From Porticoccus sp950063125 (GTDB taxonomy: Bacteria; Pseudomonadota; Gammaproteobacteria; Pseudomonadales; Porticoccaceae), in assembly GCF_963973895.1 (NCBI RefSeq), contig NZ_CAXBBF010000001.1: DNA of 64,000 nucleotides; one strand, written 5' to 3'. Shown piece after piece: positions 18,545 through 26,452 of this stretch. The notes below the pieces were generated by a model, which saw only the letters and a list, made by a program, of their open reading frames with translations, had not been told where the DNA came from and made no database searches. Numbering within the stretch: the stretch's first letter is position 1; the number at the start of each line of letters is the position of its first letter. A program made the position numbers and the translations under genes.

Positions 18545-19270
18545 TCAAAGCATAAAGTCTTCGCCGAGATAGATATCCCGTACCTGCTGGTTGGCGACAA
18601 TATCAGTGGCCTGCCCCTCGGCAATAACCTGTCCTTCGCCAACGATATAGGCATGCTCGCAGATATCGAGTGTCTCGCGTACGTTGTGGTCTGTGATCAG
18701 GACACCAATACCTATATCGCGTAAATGACGGATGATCTGCTTGATATCGTTGACTGAAATCGGGTCGACCCCGGCAAAGGGTTCATCCAGAAGGATAAAG
18801 GCCGGCTCAATGGCCAGTGCACGAGCAATTTCCACCCTGCGACGCTCCCCTCCCGAGAGGCTCATGCCAAGGGTGTTGCGGATATGGTTGATATGAAACT
18901 CCTGAAGTAGCTGTTCCAGTTTTTTCACACGCTGTTGTTTGTTGAGATCTTTTCTGGTTTCCAGAATCGCCAGAATATTATTCTCCACGGTCATCTTGCG
19001 AAAAATGGAAGCCTCTTGCGGGAGATAGCCAAGTCCCTTGCGCGCCCTGCCGTGCATGGACAGAGAAGTGATGTCTTCATCATCGATATGAACAGAGCCG
19101 CCATCCTGATGAACCAGCCCGACAATCATGTAAAAACAGGTGGTTTTGCCAGCGCCGTTAGGCCCGAGCAATCCGACAATCGCACCGCTTTCGACGGTGA
19201 GAGATACATCGCGAATCACCGGCCTTCTTTTATAGCTTTTGACCAGGTTTGACGCTTTAAGGATAGCCAT
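18545..19270 (-). CDS. lptB: LPS export ABC transporter ATPase LptB
   Basis: LptB is the ATPase of the LptB2FGC machine that pulls LPS from the inner membrane and pushes it toward the outer membrane. Walker A GPNGAGKTT is at residues 36-44, the ABC signature LSGGERRR near 139, and Walker B with FILLDEP follows. The length of 241 is exactly typical. It directly abuts lptA (stop to start), so the two are co-translated. lptF and lptG are not in the window, as usual. Confidence 0.97.
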   Translation of the reverse strand: MAILKASNLVKSYKRRPVIRDVSLTVESGAIVGLLGPNGAGKTTCFYMIVGLVHQDGGSVHIDDEDITSLSMHGRARKGLGYLPQEASIFRKMTVENNILAILETRKDLNKQQRVKKLEQLLQEFHINHIRNTLGMSLSGGERRRVEIARALAIEPAFILLDEPFAGVDPISVNDIKQIIRHLRDIGIGVLITDHNVRETLDICEHAYIVGEGQVIAEGQATDIVANQQVRDIYLGEDFML

Positions 19271-19774
19271 TTAGTTTGCATCCTTTTGCTTGTTGGGTGG
19301 AATGACCATCTGGATTCGCTGGCGGGGATTGTCGCCACTGCTCGCCTTGACCACCTCTGCCTTCAGGTCATAGTTGATTTTTTCACCGGTGATAACGGTG
19401 CCATTTTGCTCAACGCTGGCATTTTTCAGTAGGTCGATACGGTCGCTGGCCAGGTGGTATTCAATAGTATCCCCCTTGGCGTACATCAGGCTGTCGTTGG
19501 GGTTCGGTTGTTGTTGGTAGCGGGCAGGTTCTCCCACACAGACAATTCGGACGACCTGGTTATTTGCCGTGTAGACGGTGACCTTGTCCGCGTGGATTTT
19601 GATGGTTCCCTGGGTAATAACGACAGCGCCTTCGTAGATCGTTGTACCGGTTTTTTCATATCGTTCGGCTCTGTCCGACTCAATATTGATAGGCTGTTGT
19701 GCGTCGCTGGGTAGCGCCAGACTGGAGGAATGACATGTTGCCAGTAGCAGCAGAATGAATAAATTATGGCGCAC
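19271..19774 (-). CDS. lptA: LPS transport periplasmic bridge protein LptA
   Basis: LptA polymerises into the periplasmic bridge that carries LPS from LptC to LptD. It has an N-terminal signal peptide (about 1-20, ending SLA) and then an OstA/LptA beta-jellyroll domain (about 26-150), recognisable from INIESDRAE and YEGAVVITQGTIKIHADKV. The start is GTG 19774, overlapping the lptC stop by 11 bp. The length of 167 is usual. Confidence 0.93.
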   Translation of the reverse strand: MRHNLFILLLLATCHSSSLALPSDAQQPINIESDRAERYEKTGTTIYEGAVVITQGTIKIHADKVTVYTANNQVVRIVCVGEPARYQQQPNPNDSLMYAKGDTIEYHLASDRIDLLKNASVEQNGTVITGEKINYDLKAEVVKASSGDNPRQRIQMVIPPNKQKDAN

Positions 19775-20345
19775 GGTGAATCCCCTTTACTTTTGATAGC
19801 AGTTTGAATATCTCATCATTAAGATCTGCCCACATGCCTGTGCCAGTGGTCTCCCCCTGAGGTGTTTTAATAGTCACAGGTAGGCCGGTTTCGGCAATAT
19901 TGGTCTCAGGGAATATGGTTAATTTGCTGGTGAGAAATTCATTTTTACCGCCTTTTTTAACAGATTGCCAGGCATAGACGTCACCGGATAGGACAGCCCG
20001 CTCACCCCCATTGTAGATAGTCCCTTTCTGGGAGGTTGCATGCCATGGGGGTGTCTGCTCCGAACCCTCGTTCGGTTCACTGTAAGACACCATGCCGGGG
20101 TTCTCCAGTTCCAGTCGGTTGCCGCGATTAAAGTGGCGCGCCTCCGTGGCTGTGAGGGTGTAAGCCCGGTTGCCATCCCTGTCAAAATTTACCGTATCAA
20201 TATTGTTCATATAACTGTCTGCTTTGGGTAATTCTTCTACATCGGCGTGTGGCTTGTTCAGAAATACCTCCGGTGGCGACAGCCAGAACAACAGGAAAAT
20301 CCCTGTTGAGGCGAGCAGCATGGCAGTCATTAAAATATTGCGCAT
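19764..20345 (-). CDS. lptC: LPS export membrane anchor LptC
   Basis: LptC is a bitopic inner-membrane protein that links LptFG to LptA. The start ATG 20345 is chosen because it is followed at once by a membrane helix (about residues 5-25) and lies 4 bp from kdsC; upstream frame sequence overlaps kdsC and is not LptC-like. The periplasmic part contains DGNRAYTLTATEARHF and the C-terminal GTGMWADLNDEIFKLLSKVKG, both typical. It has 193 residues. Confidence 0.92.
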   Translation of the reverse strand: MRNILMTAMLLASTGIFLLFWLSPPEVFLNKPHADVEELPKADSYMNNIDTVNFDRDGNRAYTLTATEARHFNRGNRLELENPGMVSYSEPNEGSEQTPPWHATSQKGTIYNGGERAVLSGDVYAWQSVKKGGKNEFLTSKLTIFPETNIAETGLPVTIKTPQGETTGTGMWADLNDEIFKLLSKVKGIHRAP

Positions 20346-20349
20346 AAGT

Positions 20350-20883
20350 TTAGAGGTAGTCCGTAAAGGTGGATTCCAGTTTATCCTGAGCCTGTAAAAG
20401 CAGCTCGGCCAGCTCCCGGACAGCACCGGCTCCACCGCAGGCGGTGGTCTGCCAGAGTGCGTGTTCAGCGATAATTGGCCGGGCATTCGCCACGGCTACC
20501 CCCAGCCCCACTTGCCTGATGACAGCCAGGTCGGGAAGATCGTCGCCGAGAAAGGCAATTTCGTTCATCTGGTAAGGGTGTGTAACTAGCAAGTCTTCCA
20601 GAGCTGTCAGTTTGTCCTCTCTTCCCTGTACGACAAGATCGATACCCAGCTCTTTGGCCCGTCTTGCCACCAGTGCTGAAGATCGGCCGGTGATAATGCC
20701 GACTTTGATGCCGTTGCGCTGTAATAGTTTAATCCCGAGACCGTCCTGTATGTTGAACGATTTCAGTTCCTCTCCATTGTTGCCGTAGTAGAGGCAGCCA
20801 TCGGTCAGGACGCCGTCTACATCCAGTAGCAATAACCGGATTTGACGAGCTCTGCTGGTGACTTTCAGGTTCGGGGCTGACAT
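20350..20883 (-). CDS. kdsC: KDO-8-phosphate phosphatase KdsC
   Basis: KdsC dephosphorylates Kdo-8-phosphate, the third step of Kdo synthesis for LPS. It is a small HAD phosphatase: motif I LLDVDGVLTDG (about 19-29), motif II in IITGRSS, and motifs III/IV in GDDLPDL. The length of 177 is normal. It lies 2 bp after kdsD and 4 bp before lptC, within the LPS operon. Confidence 0.96.
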   Translation of the reverse strand: MSAPNLKVTSRARQIRLLLLDVDGVLTDGCLYYGNNGEELKSFNIQDGLGIKLLQRNGIKVGIITGRSSALVARRAKELGIDLVVQGREDKLTALEDLLVTHPYQMNEIAFLGDDLPDLAVIRQVGLGVAVANARPIIAEHALWQTTACGGAGAVRELAELLLQAQDKLESTFTDYL

Positions 20884-20885
20884 GG

Positions 20886-21857
20886 TTACATGACTCCCGC
20901 GCGCAGGATGTCGTGCATATGGAGAACCCCAATCGGATGGTGGTTGGCGTCTTCAATAACAAGTGCCGTAATTTTATTGTCTTCCATGATTTTTAATGCC
21001 TCGGCCGCGAGCAGTTCCCGATGAACGGCCTTGCAGCTGCCCTTGATTAATTGACGGACGGTGCTGTGATTGATGTCGATATCGTTATCGACAGCCCGGC
21101 GTAGATCGCCGTCGGTAAATACCCCGACCAGTTCTCCCTGGCGGTTAACCACCGTCGTCATGCCAAACCCTTTGGCGGTCATTTCCACCAGGGCTTTTTT
21201 CAGTAACGCGTCCTCGAACACCCGGGGCAACTCATCGCCACTGTGCATGATGGTTTCCACCTTGAGTAGCAGTTTGCGACCGAGTGCCCCGCCCGGGTGG
21301 GAAAAGGCGAAGTCCTCGGCGGTAAAACCCCGTGCCTCCAGCAGAGCAATTGCCAGAGCGTCGCCCATGACCAGTGTCGCCGTGGTACTGGTGGTCGGTG
21401 CCAACCCCAGAGGGCAGGCCTCACTGGGAACCCGGACATCCAGGTGGGCCTCTGATGCCTGGGCCAGAATCGAATCCGGGTTGCCGGTCATACTGATCAG
21501 CGGAAGGCCCATACGCTTAATGAGTGGTAGCAGGGTAATGATTTCGGCGGTGGTTCCGGAATTGGATAATGCCAGCACCAGATCAACCCGTGTGATCATG
21601 CCAAGGTCGCCATGGCTGGCTTCCCCGGGATGAACGAAAAACGCGGGGGTTCCCGTGCTCGCCAGACTGGCGGCAATCTTCCTGCCGATATGTCCGGACT
21701 TTCCCATGCCGGTAACAATGACGCGACCGGTGCACTGCATGATCAACTCGCAGGCACGGTCAAAAGCGGCATCAATCCGCTCTTCGAGCAGGGTGACGGC
21801 TTCGGCTTCAAGACGGATGGTGCGGCGTGCGGCTTCGGCAAAATTACTGGTGGTCAT
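20886..21857 (-). CDS. kdsD: Arabinose-5-phosphate isomerase KdsD
   Basis: KdsD converts ribulose-5-phosphate to arabinose-5-phosphate, the first step of Kdo synthesis. A SIS domain fills about residues 40-190 (VTGMGKSGHIGRKIAASLAS, FVHPGEASHGDLGM), and two CBS motifs follow (about 205-320). The length of 323 is typical. It is the promoter-proximal gene of kdsD-kdsC-lptC-lptA-lptB. In most relatives the next genes on the other side are mlaF, mlaE and mlaD; here a gene-free 349 bp and then mlaC follow. Confidence 0.96.
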   Translation of the reverse strand: MTTSNFAEAARRTIRLEAEAVTLLEERIDAAFDRACELIMQCTGRVIVTGMGKSGHIGRKIAASLASTGTPAFFVHPGEASHGDLGMITRVDLVLALSNSGTTAEIITLLPLIKRMGLPLISMTGNPDSILAQASEAHLDVRVPSEACPLGLAPTTSTTATLVMGDALAIALLEARGFTAEDFAFSHPGGALGRKLLLKVETIMHSGDELPRVFEDALLKKALVEMTAKGFGMTTVVNRQGELVGVFTDGDLRRAVDNDIDINHSTVRQLIKGSCKAVHRELLAAEALKIMEDNKITALVIEDANHHPIGVLHMHDILRAGVM

Positions 21858-22058
21858 TGGCTACCCAAAATATTTTGCCAAGTATACCGGCAACCAGGTA
21901 ATGCTGTAAGTGTTGACGGTGATCGGCAAGCGGGCGTCCGTGTCGCTATGTGAGGTATACATTATTATTAGCAGCGCACCCCCAGCCCTGGCAGTTCAGT
22001 CAGAACCTCGGCAGAGGCCATTAACAGGTTCTCCATAAAATTGCCTGGCTCTCAAGGA

Positions 22059-22087
22059 TTTCGGAAATAGCGGGGCAATGGTATAGT
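22059..22087 (+). promoter_or_regulatory. Possible sigma-70 promoter of mlaC
   Basis: TATAGT at 22082-22087 is a good -10 box. A weak -35 (TTTCGG, 22059-22064) is 17 bp upstream. It would give a leader of about 110 nt before mlaC. Confidence 0.4.
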
Positions 22088-22120
22088 GCACGCCTTTTCA
22101 GGTCAGCTAATCAGGCACTT

Positions 22121-22175
22121 GGCTGGGTTGTTGCTGTCAAATGGTTGTGACCGAACAAAGGACAGCTGTTCAGCC
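22121..22175 (+). promoter_or_regulatory. Structured leader hairpin upstream of mlaC
   Basis: GGCTG (22121-22125) pairs with CAGCC (22171-22175), and GCTGTC (22133-22138) pairs with GACAGC (22161-22166), giving a nested 11-bp stem with an asymmetric internal loop and a 22-nt apical loop. It ends about 30 nt before the mlaC start, clear of the ribosome site (TTAGAGGAAA). There is no T-run, so it is not a simple terminator. Confidence 0.5.
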
Positions 22176-22206
22176 AGCAGGCCCGAATAATTAGAGGAAA
22201 ATTGCC

Positions 22207-22866
22207 ATGTACAAAAGGTTGATAAAAACATTGCTTCCCGCACTCGTTGTTCTGTTGTCGGGTCATGCAATTGCTACCCAGGCAGCGGATGATGCCGTTA
22301 CCTCATCAGAACAAAGTCCCCATGAATTAATTGAGACCGTGACTGAAGATTTGTTGCAGATGATTGATGAACACCGGGAGACTTTTGACGATGAGCCCCA
22401 GGCTTTCTTCGATTCGCTGGATTGCCTGCTGACCCGGGTGATTGATTTCAAGTGGATTGCCAGCAATGTTATGGGTACCTACCGTACCGAGGCTACCGAT
22501 GAGCAGCGTGAGCTGTTCGTCAAAACCTTTCATCGCGATCTGATTGAAACCTATGGTCGCGGTCTGATTTCCTATGGCGATGAAACCATTGTGGTGTTGC
22601 CGCCCAAGGAAGATCTTGAAGGTAAGCGCCGGGTTACCGTGGTTCAGGAAATTCGTGGCAAGGATGGGGTCTTTCCACTCTACTACTCTATGGCGCTCAA
22701 TCGTGAAGGTGCGTGGAAAATCACCAACGTTGTGATCAACGGGATCAACCTGGGTAAAACGTTCCGCAACCAGTTTGCCCAGAGAGCCGAACAATATGAC
22801 GGCAATATCGATCAGGTCATAGCCAACTGGTCTGCCCCGTCAGATGTCATTAAAAGTGAGGGGTAA
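22207..22866 (+). CDS. mlaC: Phospholipid-binding periplasmic protein MlaC
   Basis: MlaC ferries phospholipids between the outer-membrane protein MlaA and the inner-membrane MlaFEDB complex, keeping the outer leaflet free of phospholipid. It has a signal peptide (about 1-26, ending TQA) and the Ttg2/MlaC fold: FDSLDCLLTRVIDFKWIA, FVKTFHRDLIETYGRGL and KITNVVINGINLGKTFRNQF. The length of 219 is usual and the ribosome site AGAGGAAA is good. Normally it lies in mlaFEDCB-ibaG-murA; here mlaF, E, D (upstream) and mlaB (downstream) are all missing and ibaG follows by 3 bp. Confidence 0.94.
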   Translation: MYKRLIKTLLPALVVLLSGHAIATQAADDAVTSSEQSPHELIETVTEDLLQMIDEHRETFDDEPQAFFDSLDCLLTRVIDFKWIASNVMGTYRTEATDEQRELFVKTFHRDLIETYGRGLISYGDETIVVLPPKEDLEGKRRVTVVQEIRGKDGVFPLYYSMALNREGAWKITNVVINGINLGKTFRNQFAQRAEQYDGNIDQVIANWSAPSDVIKSEG

Positions 22867-22869
22867 CCC

Positions 22870-23103
22870 ATGACTCCCGATGATGTGCAGGTGCTCCTGC
22901 AGGATGCTCTGGCCGATTGTGATGTCACCGTTGATGGCGATGGTAGCCACTTTGAAATACAGGTCGTCGGCGACTTATTTTCCGGACTCCGCCCGGTACA
23001 GCGGCAACAAAAAATCTATGCCGTGCTTCAGCAACACATAGCCGAAGGCGCTATTCACGCGGTAAATATCAAAACCTATACGCCGGATGAAGTTCGCAAA
23101 TAA
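22870..23103 (+). CDS. ibaG: BolA-family protein IbaG
   Basis: IbaG (YrbA) is a small BolA-like protein that partners with monothiol glutaredoxin in iron-sulfur and acid-stress biology. The 77 residues show the BolA core: a DVTVDGDGSHFEIQVVGDLF strand region and a QRQQKIYAVL helix. It lies 3 bp after mlaC and 71 bp before murA. In most relatives mlaB sits between mlaC and ibaG, but no room for it exists here. Confidence 0.92.
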   Translation: MTPDDVQVLLQDALADCDVTVDGDGSHFEIQVVGDLFSGLRPVQRQQKIYAVLQQHIAEGAIHAVNIKTYTPDEVRK

Positions 23104-23174
23104 GCCCGCGCCGGTTTCCCTCACCCATCTCAGCTCACATTGGCCACTGCCTTGCTGAATCACAAGGGTTTTGA

Positions 23175-24440
23175 ATGGACAAGTTGTTGATTTCCGGAGG
23201 CGGCCCACTGTTCGGGGAAATCCGTATCTCCGGCGCCAAAAATTCCGCACTGCCGATCATGGCGGCCACGCTCCTGGCCGATGGCCCGGTGATGATTTCC
23301 AATGTGCCCCACCTGCATGACATAACCACCATGTTTGAGCTGCTCGGATGTCTGGGTGTCAGTGTGGTGCTGAATGAAAAGATGCAGGTGGAAGTCGATG
23401 CCACGACCTTGCACAGTCACGTGGCGCCCTACGACCTGGTCAAGACCATGCGTGCCTCCATTCTCGTGCTGGGGCCAATGCTCACGAAGTTTGGTGTTGC
23501 CAATGTCTCCTTTCCCGGTGGCTGTGCAATCGGCAGTCGACCGGTAGATCTGCACCTGCGCGGGTTGGAAATGATGGGTGCGGAGATAGACATTGACGGC
23601 GGTTACATCAATGCCCGCAGTAATGGACGCCTCAAGGGTGCCCATATTTTGATGGATACGGTCTCCGTGGGTGCAACGGAAAACCTGATGATGGCTGCCG
23701 CGCTTGCCGATGGCCAGACTATTATTGAAAATGCCGCTCGCGAACCCGAAGTGGTCGATCTGGCCAACTGTATTAACGCGTTGGGTGGCCGGGTGACGGG
23801 TATGGGCACCACAACTCTGACTATCGATGGGGTCGACACCCTGCATCGGGGCAGTTACCGGATTATGCCCGATCGCATTGAGACGGGCACTTACCTGGCC
23901 GCGGCTGCAGCGACCCGGGGGTGCGTCAAGCTCAAGGATACCGATCCACACATCCTCGAGGCTGTGTTGATCAAACTGGAGGAAGCCGGTGCAAAAATCA
24001 GTGTCGGCAAGGACTGGATAGCGTTGGATATGGAAGGGCGGAGGCCAAAATCGGTCAATTTCAAAACAGCCCCCTATCCGGCCTTTCCCACGGACATGCA
24101 GGCACAGTTGACAACCGTCAATGCGGTTGCCGATGGGGTGGGTACGATTACCGAGACGATCTTTGAGAATCGTCTGGTTCAGACCCATGAGCTGAACCGA
24201 ATGGGGGCCAAAATTACCCTGGAAGGAAATACCGCCATCGTTACCGGGGTCGAGCGGCTCAAAGCGGCGCCGGTCATGGCTTCAGATCTGAGGGCATCGG
24301 CCAGTCTGGTGATTGCCGGACTGGTGGCTGATGGTGAAACCATTGTCGATCGTATTTACCATATAGATCGAGGGTATGAATGTATTGAGGAAAAACTGCA
24401 GCAGCTCGGTGCCAATATCCGCAGGATTCCGGGTCGTTAG
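23175..24440 (+). CDS. murA: UDP-GlcNAc 1-carboxyvinyltransferase MurA
   Basis: MurA commits UDP-GlcNAc to peptidoglycan by adding enolpyruvate from PEP. The catalytic cysteine, the fosfomycin target, is Cys117 in PGGCAIGSRPVDLHL, so fosfomycin sensitivity is expected. The N-terminal ISGAKNSALP contains the conserved Lys-Asn pair. The length of 421 is normal. It lies downstream of ibaG as in most gammaproteobacteria and is followed by hisG after 53 bp. Confidence 0.98.
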   Translation: MDKLLISGGGPLFGEIRISGAKNSALPIMAATLLADGPVMISNVPHLHDITTMFELLGCLGVSVVLNEKMQVEVDATTLHSHVAPYDLVKTMRASILVLGPMLTKFGVANVSFPGGCAIGSRPVDLHLRGLEMMGAEIDIDGGYINARSNGRLKGAHILMDTVSVGATENLMMAAALADGQTIIENAAREPEVVDLANCINALGGRVTGMGTTTLTIDGVDTLHRGSYRIMPDRIETGTYLAAAAATRGCVKLKDTDPHILEAVLIKLEEAGAKISVGKDWIALDMEGRRPKSVNFKTAPYPAFPTDMQAQLTTVNAVADGVGTITETIFENRLVQTHELNRMGAKITLEGNTAIVTGVERLKAAPVMASDLRASASLVIAGLVADGETIVDRIYHIDRGYECIEEKLQQLGANIRRIPGR

Positions 24441-24493
24441 TCCCGGTCGGGCGTTTTCCTCAAGTAACCAGTTGCATAAACAATGTGAGTGCC

Positions 24494-25126
24494 ATGCAAA
24501 TTACCATTGCCCTGACCAAGGGGCGTATTCTGGAAGAAACCCTGCCTTTGCTGGCGGAAGTCGATATTGCGCCTCTGGAAGACATTAGTGCCAGTCGCAA
24601 GCTTCTGTTTGATACCAGTAGATCCGATGTGCGATTGCTGGTATTGCGTGGTTCAGATGTTCCTACTTATGTGCAGTTTGGGGCAGCGGATTTGGGTGTG
24701 TCGGGAAAAGACACCCTCCTGGAGCATGGCGGTGGCGGGCTCTATGAACCGCTGGACCTGGGTATCGCCCGCTGTCGTATGATGACTGCGGCAGTGGCTG
24801 GGGCAGCGCCTGGCACAGGGCGTATTCGGGTAGCCACCAAATACGTTAACGTGGCCCGCCGTTTTTATGCCGAACAGGGTCGTCAGGCGGATATCATAAA
24901 ACTCTACGGTGCCATGGAGCTGGCTCCGATCATGGCCCTGGCGGATGAGATTGTGGATATTGTGGATACCGGCAATACGCTTCGGGCCAATGGCCTGGAG
25001 GCCCGGGAGTTTATTGCTGACATCAGTTCCCGGCTAATTGTGAACAAGGCCGCCATGAAGATGAAGCACCGATTGCTGCAGGATATCGTAGACCGTCTGA
25101 CGGAAGCGGTGAAGAAGGTCCGATGA
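24494..25126 (+). CDS. hisG: ATP phosphoribosyltransferase HisG, short form
   Basis: HisG catalyses the first step of histidine synthesis, joining PRPP and ATP. At 210 residues it is the short form, which lacks the C-terminal regulatory domain and in other bacteria works only with HisZ; no hisZ is in this window. Motifs include ALTKGRILEETLPLL, AADLGVSGKDTL and EIVDIVDTGNTL. ATG 24494 is preferred over GTG 24485 because the first residues then match short HisG proteins. The stop overlaps the hisD start by 4 bp (ATGA). Confidence 0.96.
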   Translation: MQITIALTKGRILEETLPLLAEVDIAPLEDISASRKLLFDTSRSDVRLLVLRGSDVPTYVQFGAADLGVSGKDTLLEHGGGGLYEPLDLGIARCRMMTAAVAGAAPGTGRIRVATKYVNVARRFYAEQGRQADIIKLYGAMELAPIMALADEIVDIVDTGNTLRANGLEAREFIADISSRLIVNKAAMKMKHRLLQDIVDRLTEAVKKVR

Positions 25127-26442
25127 CGATGCAAAGTGAACCCATCAGTATCCTGCAGTTGTCTACCGCAGATAGCTGTTTCGACGACCGGCTGACTGAA
25201 TTGCTGGCGTGGGAGAATGTATCAGATCAAAATGTTGAGCAGATCGTTGGTGATATTCTGGCGGCTGTGCGCCAGCGCGGTGATCAGGCTTTGATTGAAT
25301 TTACCAATCGCTTCGACGCCCGGGATGTCGGTGATGTTGGGGAGCTCGAAATTCCTCCCGACGTTGTTTTCGGAGCATTGGCCGACCTCCCCGCAGCTGA
25401 GCGCGATGCACTGGAATTGGCGGCGGAACGAATTCGCCGTTATCACCAGCACCAGAAGCAGGCCTCCTGGCACTACCGGGAAGAGGACGGCACCCTGTTG
25501 GGGCAGCAGATCACCGCACTGGACCGGGTGGGCATTTATGTGCCCGGGGGCAAAGCCAGCTATCCGTCGTCGGTTCTGATGAATGCTCTGCCTGCCCGGG
25601 TGGCCGGCGTTAACGAGATTATCATGGTGGTGCCCGCGCCGGGTGGCGAACTGAATCCGCTGGTCCTCGCTGCGGCAGCGATTGCCGGAGTTGATCGTCT
25701 GTTTACACTGGGCGGCGCTCAGGCCATTGGTGCATTGGCCTATGGTACGGAAACCGTGCCTCGGGTGGACAAGATTGTCGGGCCGGGCAATATCTTTGTT
25801 GCCACGGCCAAGCGAGCTGTGTTCGGAGCCGTGGGTCTGGACATGGTGGCGGGGCCCTCGGAAATTCTGGTGGTTTGCGATGGTCAGACAAACCCGGACT
25901 GGATCGCTATGGATCTGTTTTCCCAGGCTGAACACGACGAAGAAGCTCAGGCCATCCTGATCAGTCCGGATATGGATTTCCTTGAACAGGTAAAAACCAG
26001 TATTGGCAAGTTGTTGCCCACAATGGAGCGGGCATCGATTATTCGTGCGTCACTTGAGAGGCGCGGTGCCCTGATCGCGGTAGCGGACATGGCGGACGCA
26101 CTGGCGCTGATTAACCGCATTGCTCCCGAGCATCTAGAGCTGTCTGTGGCGAGCCCCGAAGACTGGTTGCCGGGTATTCGGCATGCCGGGGCTATCTTTA
26201 TGGGTCGTTATACCGCCGAGGCGGTGGGCGATTACTGTGCCGGTCCCAACCATGTCCTGCCGACCTCCATGACGGCCCGTTTTTCCTCGCCGCTGGGTGT
26301 TTATGATTTTCAAAAGCGCAGTTCACTGATTATGTGTTCCGCCGAAGGTGCTTCGACATTGGGGAAAACTGCGTCGGTGCTGGCCCGGGGGGAAAGCCTG
26401 ACAGCCCACGCCCGCTCCGCCGAATATCGTATCAAGTCATGA
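25123..26442 (+). CDS. hisD: Histidinol dehydrogenase HisD
   Basis: HisD performs the last two steps of histidine synthesis, oxidising histidinol to histidine with NAD and zinc. Landmarks are VGIYVPGGKASYPSSVLM, GGAQAIGALAYGT, VGPGNIFVATAKR, AGPSEILV and FSQAEHDEEAQA with catalytic Glu/His residues. The length of 439 is normal. It is translationally coupled to hisG by ATGA and followed by hisC after 10 bp. The hisG-hisD-hisC trio behind murA is the Pseudomonas-type split his arrangement; the rest of the pathway is not here. Confidence 0.98.
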   Translation: MTMQSEPISILQLSTADSCFDDRLTELLAWENVSDQNVEQIVGDILAAVRQRGDQALIEFTNRFDARDVGDVGELEIPPDVVFGALADLPAAERDALELAAERIRRYHQHQKQASWHYREEDGTLLGQQITALDRVGIYVPGGKASYPSSVLMNALPARVAGVNEIIMVVPAPGGELNPLVLAAAAIAGVDRLFTLGGAQAIGALAYGTETVPRVDKIVGPGNIFVATAKRAVFGAVGLDMVAGPSEILVVCDGQTNPDWIAMDLFSQAEHDEEAQAILISPDMDFLEQVKTSIGKLLPTMERASIIRASLERRGALIAVADMADALALINRIAPEHLELSVASPEDWLPGIRHAGAIFMGRYTAEAVGDYCAGPNHVLPTSMTARFSSPLGVYDFQKRSSLIMCSAEGASTLGKTASVLARGESLTAHARSAEYRIKS

Positions 26443-26452
26443 TGGTAACCCC

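Larger units (their letters stand above)
21858..22206. other. Gene-free divergent region between kdsD and mlaC
   Basis: No open frame of note is present. This is where mlaF, mlaE and mlaD lie in related genomes; I see no recognisable remnant of them. It contains the possible mlaC promoter and leader hairpin listed separately. Confidence 0.7.

Noticed and set aside
21858..22206. Remnants of mlaF, mlaE or mlaD
   Set aside because: I could not recognise any ABC, permease or MCE motif in any frame of this stretch.
23160..24188. 342-codon open frame antisense to murA
   Set aside because: It is the codon-bias shadow of murA on the other strand, with a low-complexity His/Gly-rich composition and no domain.
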